This document shows, one piece after another, positions 11,316 through 25,738 of a stretch of 64,000 nt of DNA. The translations under genes and the position numbers were made by a program. The stretch is from Mastigias papua. Its lineage: Eukaryota; Cnidaria; Scyphozoa; Rhizostomeae; Mastigiidae. Location of the stretch: assembly GCA_964019165.1 (NCBI GenBank), contig OZ025272.1, forward strand, positions 3,211,993 to 3,275,992, read 5' to 3'. Under the pieces are notes generated by a model. The model worked only from the letters and a program-made list of their open reading frames with translations. It had not been told where the DNA came from and made no database searches. Every line of letters begins with the position of its first letter. The stretch's first letter is position 1.

Positions 11316-13174
11316 ATAATAAAGCTTCAAAAAGATGTGCTTAACTTAAGGATTGAAGTAGAATCAAATGAATCTTCTGGCAAGAATTATCATTTGCTCA
11401 GATTTGATCATGCAAAAGAAACGAATATGGGAGAGGTTGTTCCAGAGAATGAATCATTGAATGCTCAGGTCTCTGAGGTATGTTATCACATATAGATATA
11501 AATTATGGATTCCAAAGTTAAAGGAGTAATAAAATCTAAGTAGTGTTGACGAAATTTGTACTCTTCCGCATTTGAATGTCAAACACTCAGACTATCTACT
11601 GGAGACAAAAAAGTTGAGAAACGGTAAAGAATAAAATACAAGTCGCTATATCTTCAACATCCCTGAAGTGACACATGAAAATGAAGCTAGTGCAAAGCGT
11701 GCAAATGTTATTTGATAACTCTACTAACACAAATCAAACTATATAGCTTTTAATATCTTTGATATTATCAATTAATATAACTATGATAGAACTTGGACAT
11801 AGTATTAATGTCGATAATTGATATGTCATATGTGGAATTATCATAATAAATTCACAAACGTAGGGAACAATTCGTAACAGCAGATGCTTTAATTAGTCAT
11901 CACCTGATTGCCAATTTGAAAATGCCTGACATCCTAATCTTCATATTCCCTTCTCTAATACGAAGGCATTAGTTAAAGTTACATTTCTCCAACAGCAACT
12001 CCAATGGAAGCAAGAAGAATATAATTTCTACTGGAACCAACCCAATGCATAAGAAGATGGCCAGCTAAAGAGTACTATCCCAAAACATTAAATTATCGAA
12101 CCATAATTCAATTTTTTTAATTTTCTTGTTATTTGGTTCATTTTTGTAACTAATCAATTATCTACATTCATGTGTGTCTTTGTAGCCTCTTTCTTATATA
12201 TGTCGGCTTTGATAATATTCAACAAAGTGACAGACCCCAACCCTCCCAAACAGGTCTCATCCTCACAATTGAGCTCTGTCTCTCAATGGCACTCCTGTGT
12301 CACTCGAAGTTAACTCAGCACTGGGGTAGCGTATAGCATTATGGAACTCTAACTGGGCTGTCTGCCATCCAACGAATTACGCATTTACTCCATAATTCGG
12401 AGCTAGCCAGTTAATGCACTTGTGTAGAAGCATATGCGTGTGCGATACAAAGCGTATGTGCAGAGAATGTGTATCAGATGTACAAAGTATTATAAGGTTT
12501 CTTTAGAAATGTTTTTGTATTGGACGTAGAAATGATGTACAAATGAAAACTCCGATAAGTCTTACACATTGAGGAACCCTATCTGCATACCAATAGGCTC
12601 AATCGGAGGTCTTGAGACAATACGACTAGGATCGAGGACGTTGCCATGAAGTGATAACATGTGAATGATGAGCTCATTTAATGACAGAAGTAGGACGAAC
12701 CTTGGTGGGTTCGAAGACGAAAGAAAACGTTATAAAGTTTGCAATGTAAGTATGTAAAAACGATGTCTACTAGACTAACATTTGGATGAGCAGTGTACGG
12801 TAATACAAATTCTTCTGCTGATAATCTGAAAAGTTAGTCCTTTGGCATACCCTTCCTTCTCTGAAAAGAATAAAGAAAAATCTAATAAAAGCAGCAGTCA
12901 TTCAACAGGATATTAAAACATGTATCAATTTTCAATATTCACAGAAAGAAGGGGAAGCAGGAGCAATCGGCTTCAGCACATTCTCCTTAAGACACATGAA
13001 GCATAATCAATCCTCCCATTAAACACATGAAAATTGCAACATTTTTATAACAATATAGTGGAAAATGTAGTTATTTCTAAATCCTTGATATGGTCTTGAT
13101 GAATATGATTGTGTATTGTAATTGTATAAGTACTTTGTCAATGACTAAGATAATCTTGACAAGTCAGGCTTTTT
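11316..13174. other. 3' part of unit A and inter-unit spacer
   Basis: From 11,316 to 11,477 the last large exon continues in frame past the premature stop and ends at a possible donor, GAG then GTATGT; reading on gives VCYHI and a stop. A possible terminal exon at 11,996-12,052 follows CCAACAG and encodes QLQWKQEEYNFYWNQPNA with a stop. Homology to unit B fades near 12,230. I see no gene or clear element in 12,231-13,174. Confidence 0.5.
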
Positions 13175-15003
13175 TACGCTCTCTCGAAAATCCGAATTAG
13201 TAAAGGATTCGGTAAATTCAGACAGTCATTAACTCGGACTGATTTCTCATCTTCCTTTAGAGTACCACTTGACGGGATTCTACTATATATGCATAACTAC
13301 ATCTTTCAAAGGAAGACATGAAATAAATTAAAATTATGCAATAACTAATTTGTAGATAAAAGAGTAGCAGGGAACACTGTCTCTAGGAATAGCTGTTTGA
13401 GTATGTGAAAAGCAGTATCTGATTAAAACAGCAATAATTGTTATTAATTCTCACTTGAAATCTAGGCAGCAATGGTATGTATAACCCCTAATGCGCTTCA
13501 TCAAACTCATCAAAAATATTTTATTGGTGGAATATAGGATAAAATGTAGACACACAGGCAAACTGGAAAGCACTGTAGTAGTGGAAAAGTTGTAACTGCA
13601 TAGAAAGTGGCAGAGCAGTTTAGGACTACTTGACTTGCAACAGCCATCAAATATCTCATCAAAGAATTGACATAGCTACAAATGCAATAATTAATGCTAT
13701 ATCTAACTGGCTATAGGAAACGAGACAAAATATTTTATAGGCACAAATGTATTTAGTATTGCTACTTCTGATATTTAAAATATGATTCTGAAAACACCTA
13801 ACTTAGGTGGATATATCCTAGGAGGTTGTTGGATAACCTAATGCGAAGTCTAGTCTAGTAGCATGCAACTAATCCTTAAGCACCAAAACTAGTTCAGTAC
13901 AGTTGACTGAGAGAATGATGTTATGACAGTATAAAGAGATATGTAGGAAGCAGGTCGAAAGCAGGGCAAAAATGCAAAAGAGTTATCAAGCACATCAGCT
14001 GTGTCTGTAACTTATAGGCAAAACCTAAGTAATTCACAACTGTATTTTATAACAATCTAGTTTATTTAAGTAAGCGAAGGCCAGAGAGTGTCAGGTAAAG
14101 GGCTATGGAATTTTCAAAGGTTTCGGCTTGGCATGCTTGTGGTAATTTACTGCCAAATCTGTCTCTTCTCTCAATATCACATATCACAAACACGAACATG
14201 GAAAGTGATATGGAAAACGTATGCATCGAAGGAAGGTGAATGTAAATTCAATTCTTCTTCACAATTGCTTCGAGAAATATCAACGTCTGTTTAAAGTTAG
14301 CATTTCCTACTCAAACTGTTTTGTGGTGGTTCATACCTCTGAAGTTGGTCTACACTTTCAGAGGAAACATCTGGAGGCAGTGATGTCACAACAACTATTG
14401 TGGTGCAAATAATGTCGTTAAAGTTTGGAGTTCAATATCAGAGATCATAGAAAAATGCACATTTCTTGTAATATTTGATGATTCCATGCAAATTCATCTG
14501 TTACTTTGGAAGTTCTTAACTTTTACCCAAGTAAAAAATTCTAAAATTGAGTGCAATATTTCATGTTAACCATCTATGAATTGAGATATATACTAATACA
14601 ACAAAAGAACTCTGCACAACATAGACGTTTACCCTATCTTATAAAACTCACCTGCTAATGTGCATTATACACTTACATAGGCCAATGTAAATGTACTTCT
14701 GAAAACAACTAATCTCTACAAAAACACCAATGGAATAATGCAATGGTGCTTATGTGAAAAGTGACTTGAACAGCTAATTGTTGTGCATGTCAGCAGGGAA
14801 CTAGATTTTGATCTCATTATAGGACAATTCCTTGTACGTGGTGAAACACGGGTAATCAGATGTTGTTTGGAATCAAAGGCTAGTTTTTGGAGAAGTGACG
14901 CATGTACTGCCTCATCTGGATTGAAGTTGACCCAATTTATTTGTGCCAAACCTAGTAATTAGCGTTTTTCATTTAGAAATATTGCAGAGATCCACAGAAG
15001 GTA
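13175..15003. other. Leader of unit B without a gene
   Basis: 13,175-14,060 aligns with 62-980 of unit A (shared TATGACAGTATAAAGAGATA). 14,065-14,865 has no counterpart in unit A and no recognisable gene. Homology resumes near 14,870, where unit A has 1,376 onward. Short open frames here are not conserved between the units. Confidence 0.6.
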
Positions 15004-15263
15004 GTTTTTACTGCACAACTGTGCTGTGAATCAAAGGAGAATGAAGAAATCAGAAAGGTACGATTGGACAATAAATGAATGTTGCTTCGAGGTGAACGAA
15101 ATACGGCAATTCATAAACAGGAGAAATTGCACAGGAAAGATGAAAGAGTAAAGTGGAAACATGAAGTGAATGGCCTTAGAGCTAGACACTATCCAAGGGC
15201 TGGCAGATTTCAATGGAAACAGGACCCTCTGTTCTTGCGACAGAACGCACAAACACATGAATA
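15004..15263 (+). pseudogene. Decayed coiled-coil exon remnant upstream of copy 2
   Basis: Counterpart of 1,500-1,735, better preserved. One frame reads VVFTAQLCCESKENEEIRK onward, is interrupted by a single TGA near 15,076, and then continues as MLLRGERNTAIHKQEKLH, RKDERVKWKHEVNGLRAR and on to QNAQTHE with a stop. The charged heptad-like composition fits coiled coil. Having the same remnant before both genes suggests it was already part of the unit when it duplicated. Family not identified. Confidence 0.6.
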
Positions 15264-15721
15264 AATATTTCAATCGTAACCTAGAGTGCCAATGGCACAT
15301 TTCACGTGTAAATAGTCATAAACTGGTCAAATCAAATGTGAGGTATAAAAATATAGATAGATGGCAATCTAATAGGTTGGCAAAACAGATTGGTTGGGTG
15401 GGAAGCCTCTCAATCTAACTACGTCATCAAACGATCAAAGTATTGAAAGCATGTGGCAATCAGTGTCCAATCTGACTGAATGAAAAAACTTTTTGTTAGG
15501 AAAGCCATCATTACAAGCAGCAAGTTGCTCGATTCTGTTACGAAAAACAACGGCATCTTACATATTATACAGTAAATCATCGGTTACTTTAACAATTCGA
15601 AAAGTATCACTTTTAACTACAAAATATATATATAAACCATATAACTGCTTTTAGCTAATGCAGTTAAGTGCTAGTTCCCAGCTCTCCGAAATACTATGAA
15701 CTAACTGAGGAAGGAAATAAA

Positions 15722-15771
15722 CTGTTACGTCAAATTAAAATCATTGCTATGTGACTGTTGCGTCAAATTTA
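15722..15771 (+). promoter_or_regulatory. Paired TTACGTCA-like elements upstream of copy 2
   Basis: Counterpart of 2,236-2,285 with the same 33-bp spacing. The first element is unchanged (CTGTTACGTCAAATTAA); the second is CTGTTGCGTCAAATTTA, with a change in the core. It lies about 70 bp before the start codon at 15,841. Confidence 0.35.
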
Positions 15772-15840
15772 CCACACCCTTTTAAATTCAACTCGACACT
15801 CGAGTCTGTTCACTTTTCTTCGAATACGTTCAAAGTAAAG

Positions 15841-18800
15841 ATGTTTAGAAGACTGTTTCGTCGTGCGGAAATTACAACAACCGATGGTATTAACCCTTGG
15901 CATCTCCCAAGGTTCCATCGTGCTGTATATATGCAGAAACTCGATAAGGTTAGGCGCTTATTGAGAGACAAAGACATCAATATCAACAAACTGGATCGCA
16001 AAGGAAGGTTAGTTGAGATCATCACATGTTATCGCTTATCCTTCAGATGAATTTGTCCTCGTGAATGCTGAAGAGTGGTTTTGCAGAATATATTAGCTTG
16101 GATGGTTAGAATCATTGCAATGCATAACAGGTATCGGACAATACGTCGTTTGTAATCAAAGTATCATACTAAAACATCAGCAAAGGGTATTTCTCACAGA
16201 AACATTTGAAAGATCTTTCAATTATGCCATTCCAGAAATCCGTTGCTTTACGACTACCTTTGTAGTTCTTTCTAATATTTTTATATCATATCTTATCTGA
16301 TTCCTTTTACCTTGTTTTGTTACAGGACTGCAATGCACTACGGGTGCCTATCTGGAGCTAAAGAAGCAGTTGAGCTTCTCTTTATGTCACGCAGTGGAAT
16401 GCACATATTGAGTGATTTACAAGGACAAAGTCCTGTTTACTATGTAGGTACCACTCTCAACACATAGCATGAGAAACTTCACAGTCATTGCTTTTAAGGA
16501 GCTCAAAATCTGTTGAAATTTGGTTTAAATCCAATGAGAAAACGTCATTTAGCTGAAATAAGATGTTTGCAACAAGTTAGAAGAATCGTTTAGCTAATTT
16601 TAGACTCTCAAGTTTATTCGTGCCAGTTCGTGTGTTTTACAAAATGAAATGTATACCTTTGATAGAATTATCTAATAATAATATGATATATATGACTCAG
16701 TAATTTTCTATATTGAAGGCGATTGTAAATGGGCACCTTGATATTGTCATAATATTCTACTCGATTCGCTATAATTTCAACGAAAGTGATGTTTATGGAG
16801 TAACACCTCTGCACTACTCCATTAATAAGAGACAACAAGCCATAGCTGAATTTCTGGTAAAGCATGCGGATATTGACCTTGATGCACAAGATGAGGTAAG
16901 TTTAAAAAACAAGCTTCACAATTGATCACATGCTATGATAAAACCATTTAGAACAGAGCTGAGGAGAATATGAAAATTAATCAAATAACCATATTTTGAA
17001 TTAGGAAGTCAAGAACTGATTTGAGGGGAGAGGATAATGAAAAGTAGTTAGTAAACTTTACAAATAAACATCAGACAGATTATGAGAGATTCACAAAGTT
17101 TCTGAGTTAAATTAATGTACCCAACATTATATAGAGTACATATAAAAATGGATATATGTAAATCCAAAGAAAAATTGTACATTTAATCAGTAGGCAGGAT
17201 ATAGGTATAGAGAATAACTATATTTATGGAGCAATAGCAAACCTTGAGGCAATCAATGGACAAAATTGACTACACGATACACTAGTGTTAACAAATACAG
17301 GTATTTGAGCCACTGGGATAATATGGCATATCATTCCTGATTGTAGAACGCATCCACTGCACTGCATTTAGCAGTACATGAAAATCTCGTTCGCATTGTA
17401 CAGCTACTGGCAGAGGCAGGAGCGACAGTTGATAAACAAGACAAAATTGGAAGGTAAGCAACTGTAGCATGATAATATTCGCTTTATTTGATGGAATTGT
17501 ACAGGCATTATGAGAATGCTAACATATCATTGAAATAGTAGATACCCTATGCTTAAATCCATGAGAGTACTTAAACTATATGCAAACCGTCTCTTTTAGT
17601 AAAACATCAACAGTCACAGTGATTATCTTTAGCATAGATCAAAATATCCCTACTTGATACAGTTTCGAGACAAGATACGTTGTAATCGATTCGTTCATCC
17701 TCCAGCATTTGTCACTAATTGTCGATAATATCTTATTTTGCAAAATTGGAAGGCAAGCAATTATTGCATTATAAAAAGTGGTTAATTTTATGCAAATGTA
17801 ATGGCATATTGGATATGATAATATATCACTGGAACATTTCACTCCATACACTATGTTCAGATGGAAAAGAGTACAAGGAGTAAATGCATAAAATAAACGC
17901 CCTCTCTTTTTATTCAAATATCAAATGCCAAAACGACTCTCTTAAAATAAATTTTAATAATATTAAAATAATATCAAGAGGTAGTATAGAGGCAAAACAT
18001 TTTGAAATCAAATCTTTTATTGTCATTTGTTGATAATTATGGCTGTCAAATTACAGTAAGGTAGGAAAGCTTTATTGAAATTTATCGATTGCTCGTCCGT
18101 ATTGCATTGTCATAATCAGTATCGTTCAACAGGAGCCCACTAATATTGGCAGTGGAAGAATGCATGGTAGAGTGTGTCACTGTGCTAATAGAATGTGGAG
18201 CAAGTCTTGAAATTAAAGATTGCCGTGGTCTCAATGCAGAGACAATGGCGGAGTTCAATGAAAACGAGATGTAAGTACTGATTGATATCTACTGACTGAA
18301 ACATCTAACACTTTGGGATTCTTACAGTGCGGAAAACCAATGTAAAGAGGACCTCACCTAATGTACATAAGTATAAATCATAAAGTATATTCTGAAAACA
18401 GAAATGTCTGATTTGATAGCCATGAAATATAGCTTTACTGTGTTATTCGTATGCAAAAGAGTGACATTGCATGCTAATATGAAAGTCTTTGCTAGAGCTA
18501 ATTCACAGCTATTCAAGTTAATCAAGTGATCTGATGAAAGAAATGCATCTAAAAGGCAAAGATTGTCAATCTCGCTTCTTAGAGTATTAACTCAGATCAA
18601 TAGAGCACTTCCTTCCTACCCTAGTCATTATCAGTCAGAGAGTTGAAAAGAAACATCAGGCCTACGTGATATATCACATGACATACTTGTGAAGTATCCA
18701 ATGTATATATGCCATTTACAATTGATTTTCAGTTTACTTCAGACACTTCATGATGCACGTATACGTCTGTTTGTACATTGCCCATTGGACGTCTTGAGTA

Positions 18801-21800
18801 AGTCAGATTGTATTATTTTGTTGTTAAACTTGATTTTAGACCTGCATAATATGAATAGATCTAATTAGCTTTACAACCTGAGATTTTAAATCGCGAAGAC
18901 ATATTGTCAGATAACTCAGCATTCTGTCGCTCGCTATAATGTTGTGCAGTCTGTTTCAGACTATTCTTCAATGCAGCGTAAAGAGGAAGAAAAAACTTTA
19001 CTTTGCTTATCTTATAGATGCATCAGAGATCATGGGAACAATAGACTATGATTCTAGTGAATCTGAAGACGAAGAAGAAGAAAAAGTTGAGACCAAGTTA
19101 AAAATTTTAGCATCGCGTGATCTATCAAGTGAGCCAAATAGCAAGCACGATGAATGCAACGATATGTCAAGTAGGGAAATACAATTCAATGGATCAAATA
19201 ACGATCATATAGAACTGGGGTGCTTTAACTACAACTGCTCTGCTGGTTTAGAAATTATGATCAAGAGTGAAAGCTTCACTTTCCACAATGGCGAAGAAGA
19301 ATCATCACTAGGAAATGAGCCAAGCCAAGACATTACATTGTTTCAAAATGAAGTGAAAGAGATGTTCCTCAACACAACTCACAACCAAATTATTGAGACC
19401 ACAATTGATCTGAAAGCATCACAGGATGTCGATAGTAACCATTCTGATGAAATAAAAGAACACACCGAAGGTGAGTTAAGTTTCCAGAAGGTCAAAGAGG
19501 AATTATCGCCGACGTGGGAGCAAATCCCACCAGTAATGGACGACAAGTTCTCTGATATATCTGAAATATCAACCATTCAGACTCAAATTGATGGTATAGT
19601 ACAGGATGGCTGGTTTCGTTCCGCAATAAATGTTGTGGTCACAGCATATGACTCAAACCTCTGTGACATTGCACATAGAGGTTCAGTAGTGACTGAGCCA
19701 ATTGAACACTTTTTTCGTACATCCATTCAAGCATTTACTCAAGAGGAATGCTATATACAAACAATGTTAATTGAAGAATCAAAATCGCACGATCAGTTGG
19801 TAATGATGAACCAGAGAGAGGTAGAGAGCAAACTAGGTGTAAACCTGAAAGTCACAATAGTGAAGAGAGAGAAATTTGTGGAAGCAGTCACCCAAGAAGG
19901 AGTACATCTGCAATATCAAATCGAGAAAACTTATAAATTACATTTTAGCGATGAACTGAGAGATAAAGAACTCATGAAGGTTGAAGAGGTACAGAAATAT
20001 TGCAATGAGCTAAGGAAAGACGATATAGTGGCAGGAAAAAAGTCTATTGGAAATGGTTATGCTAATGGATATGAAAGAGATGAACAAGAATCAAATGTCA
20101 ATATTGTAAGTAATTAATAACAACAATTACATTATGAGTCTGTTCATATCATAAGTATCACTTTGAAAAGTTATCTAAATATTTACTTTTCATAGTATAA
20201 TCAGTTTGATCTACTTGACAGAAATTTCAATCCATTGAAGCATGACTAGTTCAAATACAACGTTTGATACCAATTACACAACTTGCAACAACTATCCTTC
20301 ATTTACTAGATCAAGGATTCTCAGAAATATGCAGAGGAGTTTAGAGTCAAGATAGCACTAGACAAACATAAGTCATTCATCCAAATGATTGAGCAAAGTG
20401 CTGATGTTTGGTATCAAGAACAAATGAGAAGAAAAATGACACTCAAAGATGAACTGAGAGAGAAAATAATTTCAATGTTTGAAATTGCTGCTAAGGAGAG
20501 TTTGCTTCTAAGGAAAGAAAACGAAGAATTGCAAAAAGAAAACTCAAAACTCGTAAAGGAAAGAATAAATCGGAGCACAATAGTCAAAGAGTATATGGAT
20601 TGTAAAGCGAAGGTAAATTTAAGTCTAAACTATGTTCCTGGACGTTATTCGATAATGTTAGCGAAGATATTAAATCCTCAATATGGACTGAGTATTGACT
20701 TTACATCTCTATTTAACTCCACATAGATCTATTTGCATTGGCATAGATAGAAAATTATATAGGAAATGAAAGAAATAAACACTTGTTAACAGAACATAAT
20801 AAGTATATTATTTCATTCCTCATCAATGCATACACTGTTAGTTACATAAAAGGAATTCTTTTCAAAATCGACTACTGCGTTATTTCTCAGGCAAGGCAAG
20901 AAATTGTCCTACAAAATGGCAGTATAGCTATGCAAGGGCTTCGTCGTCCCTCTTGACCACTTTTGAATCTACCCCACCGACTATGTACCTACATCAGATA
21001 ATGCACTAAAATATACAACAAGCATTTGTTTCAGGAATATCTGTTTAAGCATCAGTCAATATTTTCAGTTGTAAATTTAGATCTGAAGCTAATGACAAAC
21101 TATGACGCACAAAAACCAAAACACAGAAAAGAACATTTGAAGGGTTAAATTTTACTCTGCATTATGCCAGTCCTAGGATGCCACAATATCAAGCGTTATT
21201 TATGCCTTATTAAAGCAAAATCATCCTTTTTATACGAAACATGCCAGAACTTAGAGTAATCCTTATTTTACACTAAATCCCAATAACTATACGATGAAGC
21301 CTCAGTGATTAAATATTGATCTTTTTTAGCTTGCACATGCAGAGTTGCTTACTGGTGAGTTAAAGAAAGAGATAGAGAAGTGTAAATCAAAACTGTTGCA
21401 ACGTGATGAGAAAATAAAGAAGATTGAGTTCAAAAACGAGTTGCTGGAAAGAATTGCTTTAAAGAATGAGAGAATACACAATGAAGTAATCAGAATGAAT
21501 CAAGAGATAGAGATAAATAAGCAAGAAAAAGTCAAATACTTGACAGACATCGAGAAGAAAAATGAAGTTCTACAACAGTACAAAGTGAGGGTAAGCATAA
21601 GATTGTGTAAATCACTATAGATGAATTGGTATGCAATGCCTTCTACAAGTTACTAAATTGCAACTTTACTAGAAATAGAATGTTTGATATCAGGACAGTT
21701 TGATGTCAATGAGAGGTTTGATGTCATAGAATATGGCAATGTTGATGAAGGCGTAAAAGTATGAAGAATTTTTAACTCGACACAATCTTAAGACGCTTCG

Positions 21801-24800
21801 ACTCAGACTTGAGTCATCCTCGGATATGAGATATGGGAATAAAGAAGGGTGAATATAATGGGGTAGAATACTACGTGGACTAAAACAAAAAGATGTATGT
21901 GGGCATGGGAACTCCAAAACAAGAAAAATAAATCGATATGAAAAATAGTAGGAAAAAGTAGTGTAAATTCAATCTCATATCTCCACACATTGACTGCAGA
22001 AATCATATCTATATAATAACGATAGATCATTCTTACTTGTCTATTATAATATTAACTATGAATTGGAGAATCTAATTAACTTTCTTTACCTATTGAATAG
22101 ATTGCACTTTTATGTTATAGATAATGGAGTCAGAAAACAGTGTTAATAAGATGAAAGCAAAGCTCTTTGAATTTGAGAGAACTCGTGAATGCTTGAAAAT
22201 ACTACGTGAGGATGCAAAACGCACTAGAGAGCACTACAAGGAGCTTACTAAATCAAATGCAAAGCTTCAGAAAGATCTCCAATTATTTATTGAGAGAAAT
22301 CAAACTTTGAAAGCAGAGAATAACAAATTAAGAGACACGGACAAACAAAGAATGTTACTGCTGCCCAACAAATGTGATCAGATAGTCTCTGGCAGCAACT
22401 GTGTAGGTTGGAAATCAGCACTGAACAGCAGCACTTTGTCACCACTTGATCCAATTGGTGACCTTTCTATGACAGTTGAGCCTCGGACCATTAATGCCCA
22501 ATCCGGGAAAGGAGCTATTCCTAGACGCCACAGAAATGAGGGTAATCAGAGGGAAAGAAAATGTGACAGGCATGAAATAGGAGTCCTGGAAATCGATGAA
22601 TATAAATGTAAAAATGAATTGGTCAATTTAGATGATGCTGCCAAAAGATATGAGTATGAGCTCTATAGCCCAGAGGAATATGCCATTTCATCTGGAATTG
22701 ACCTGAAAGAGCAATTTCATAAGAGGAATCTTGCTCCTAAAGAGAGATATAATAGAGAAAAAGATTGGAAGTTGGAAGGTATGTTAAATAGTGCTATATG
22801 GACTGTATATTACAATTCAACAATTAATATCATAAGAGTGTGCTTGCAATGGCGTAAACTAAATCATTGTCGCCAATGGTACACCGTGGTTACTATCTAG
22901 GATGCATGATCTGTCTATTATACTAGGTTATTGAAACAGGTTGTCCAAAGTGTAGTGTACTAGCCGTGATGAGTAACTTTCCCACCTATTAACATATTGT
23001 ACATATAAGAAACTGGTTATTCGGTCCATCTCTAAAGCAGCATGTCCGCCAAATGTTTGACACTTCTAATCAGGCCTGCTTTCTCCCAACCTAGTTGATC
23101 AATCAGCATGTAAAATGTCACTAAATAAAGATGTGTAGCGCATAATCAGAGAGACTCCTGCATGATCATTGGTCACGTAGGTTGGGAGAAATTAGATCTG
23201 ATCAGATTCTTAAAGATTTGATGGCTATCTTTTTTAAAGCTAGTAGCTATTATGAACTGCTTGTATTGAGAAATCAATTGTTGCAGGTCTCTGTAACAGC
23301 ATTATGAGATGACCTGTAACACACTTCTGTTATGAAAATCCATTGAGGTAGTGCTCTGTAATAATACAAGTTTTAACATCTTTTTCTATCCAGCCATAAT
23401 TAGCCGAGGAAGAAAAATCTCAGAATTTGAAGAGGTACAACTTTGCAACAATAGACTGCTGCGAAGAAATTCAAACCTTTCAATTGAAAATCAGGAATTA
23501 TATCAACAAGTTGATGATCTAACAAATGAAATCAAAACTCTACGAGGCATGCTGTTAGAGTCCTGTGAAGATTTTAAGTCAAAATCAGGAAGAAGGTTAT
23601 CTCCAATAAATCATGGAAAAGATGAATTAATGCTGGAGCTTGCCAATGTTTGTGAAGAGAACAAGAAGCTGCATATTCAAATAGAAAAACTCACATCTGC
23701 TCTACAATTGAAAGAGAAAGAGTCCAAATCAATGAATACAGGACCGACTTTACTGAGGGAAGAGACTACAGAGATTCCAAAGTATACCTTGGGCACAATA
23801 TCACAGTGTTTAGAAGAATCCACAGAACACAGAGGAAGTAGCTATAGAACAGAAGACAATCATGGGTCAAAGAGAAACGTTAAACTTGATATTTCCTTAA
23901 CCTCTGATGATATTTTATGCACTTCTGCTAACTCCAATAAGAAAGAAATAGGGAATGGTGTACAAGGAGAACTAGTACATAAAGGACATGAATCAACAAT
24001 GATTACAACTAATGAAGATAGCAGCATTGACGACTCATTGGTTCTATGTGAAGATCTTCATCAAATTGATTCTGGTCGGTCATTTGGCTATTCTAAAGAA
24101 AATGAATCTATAGCCAAGAACACAAATATGCCATTAACTGAAAGGAAAGCACGTGAAAGCAAGAGATATTGTTTAGAAAGTTTGAATAAAAACGTGACTA
24201 AAGAGATTTGTGATCATAAGAATAATAACGAACAAATTACACAAGATAATACGGTCAATCTGAAGAACTTGCAAATCATGAACTCAAATCTTGAGAGAAA
24301 AGCCACTGAATATCAGGAACATGAAGAGCAGATGAAAGAAATACAAGAAAAGAATTTTCGTTTGGAGATAGAAAATGGAAAATTACATAAGTGTGTGGAA
24401 GACGCTGCGTTAATCAAAACTGAAAACAAAGAACTCAAACTGAAGTTAGAAATTAAGACAAATGAATGCATAACTCATGAAACAATCCACAAGGACAAGT
24501 CGAAGCTCGAATGCTCACTCAAAGAACATGTGAAAATGTTGCAGCTATTACAACATGAGAATGAAATGCTTCTAAAGAGAAATGAGAAGTTACTTGAAAT
24601 GGAGTGTAATGATATCATGCAAAAGAGTGAAATTGAGAATTTGAAGACAGACATCTGGTGCTTGGAAAATATTGTAGAAGAGCAAGCAGACACACAGAGA
24701 GCACTCGAACAAGAGTTAGAAGATCTAACAGGACAGATTGAAATGAAAGAGACAGAGATTGTTGAAGCTCGTAAGGAGAACTGTGAAATTAGATCTAAAG

Positions 24801-25738
24801 TATTGGATTTAGCGTTAGAAGTAGAAGATATGGAAAGACTAAAGAGTGAAAATGAACTTCATGAGTCAATAAGTGTGGAACAGCGTGATACAATATGTAA
24901 TCTGCATGTTCAGAAGGCTGAACTTGCAACAGAAGTTGATAGCTTGAAGTCCAGATTAGGAAGCTTAAATAGCAGTCAACACAAGCACAATGAGCTGATG
25001 AATGAGTTAGAAATGTATAAAAGAATGTTTTATGATAAGGAGATTAAGTACAAAGAAGCAACTAGTCTTTTAGTTGAGCTTGATACTAAGATTGATAATA
25101 AAGAAGAAGAGCTTGTAGACGCAAATAAACTTGTTGAAAAGTTATCAAAGGAGAAAATTCAGCTGATTGATGAATGCAGTAGAAGTAGAGAAAGTATAAA
25201 AAGACTTAAAGGGTTACTTGCAAATAGAAGCCAAGAAAAATTGTTGCAAGAAGAAAAGATAATAAAGTGTCAAGAAGAGGTTTTGGCCTTAAAGATTGAG
25301 GTGGAATCACAGCAAAGTAGTAGCAATGATAACCGTTGGAAGGTGCTACCCTGTAGATGTAAAAGTCATGCAACTTGTTATATGCCAGAGAATTTTGACA
25401 AGAAGTATCATTCCCTCAAATACCATCAGGCACAAGAGAAGGAGGGTTGCAATGAGAGTATTGAAGAGGAGGTAGAGGATGCAAATCTCAAGTTGAAATA
25501 TGAAGCACCTAAGGAAAAGAGAGGGTTTAAAACTCTGGAATGTGCTTATGAGAGATGGGATACAAGTAGCATGAGTTCCAAATGTATTAGATCATTCCAG
25601 GAGAGGTTAGACGCATTAATGCAGTCAAATGCCATGCTCGTGGGGGAGAAAATAGAAATGGAAAAGTACGTGGAAGAAACAGTGGCTGAGAATGAATCAT
25701 GGAATGCTCAGGTCTCTGAGGTATGTTATCACACATAG
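15841..25738 (+). CDS. ANKRD26-like ankyrin/coiled-coil protein, copy 2 (intact)
   Basis: Exons: 15841-16007, 16326-16443, 16719-16895, 17347-17453, 18133-18270, 18733-18797, 19018-20105, 20310-20612, 21330-21590, 22121-22778, 23394-25738. Phases agree at every junction. About 1,800 residues: basic start MFRRLFRRAEITTTDG, five ankyrin repeats (about 20-240), acidic variable region (258-620), coiled coil from about 621 on with LEMYKRMFYDKEIKYKEA, and a Cys-rich insert (LPCRCKSHATC) near the end that copy 1 lacks. The architecture and N-terminus fit the ANKRD26/CCDC144/POTE group; these act at centrosomes or the membrane cytoskeleton, inferred here. The end is ambiguous. Either the frame runs on as VCYHT and stops at 25,738, or the donor GAG/GTATGT at 25,720 joins an exon at 26,293 reading ERQ then stop. 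Compared with copy 1, exon 7 lacks about 38 residues and one 67-residue repeat. All donors are canonical GT. Confidence 0.88.

Larger units (their letters stand above)
62..12230 (+). repeat. Tandem duplication unit A (about 12.2 kb)
   Basis: First of two tandem units. It opens with a degenerate stretch rich in TCCGAATT / ATTCGGA words (about 70-135) that recurs at 13,180-13,245. The match to unit B continues through leader, promoter, all exons and most introns, to a shared tail near 12,200 (TTTGATAATATTCA) that recurs near 26,510. Corresponding points are offset by about 13.1 kb at the left edge and 13.48 kb at the gene start. The difference comes from unit-specific insertions and deletions. 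Confidence 0.9.
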
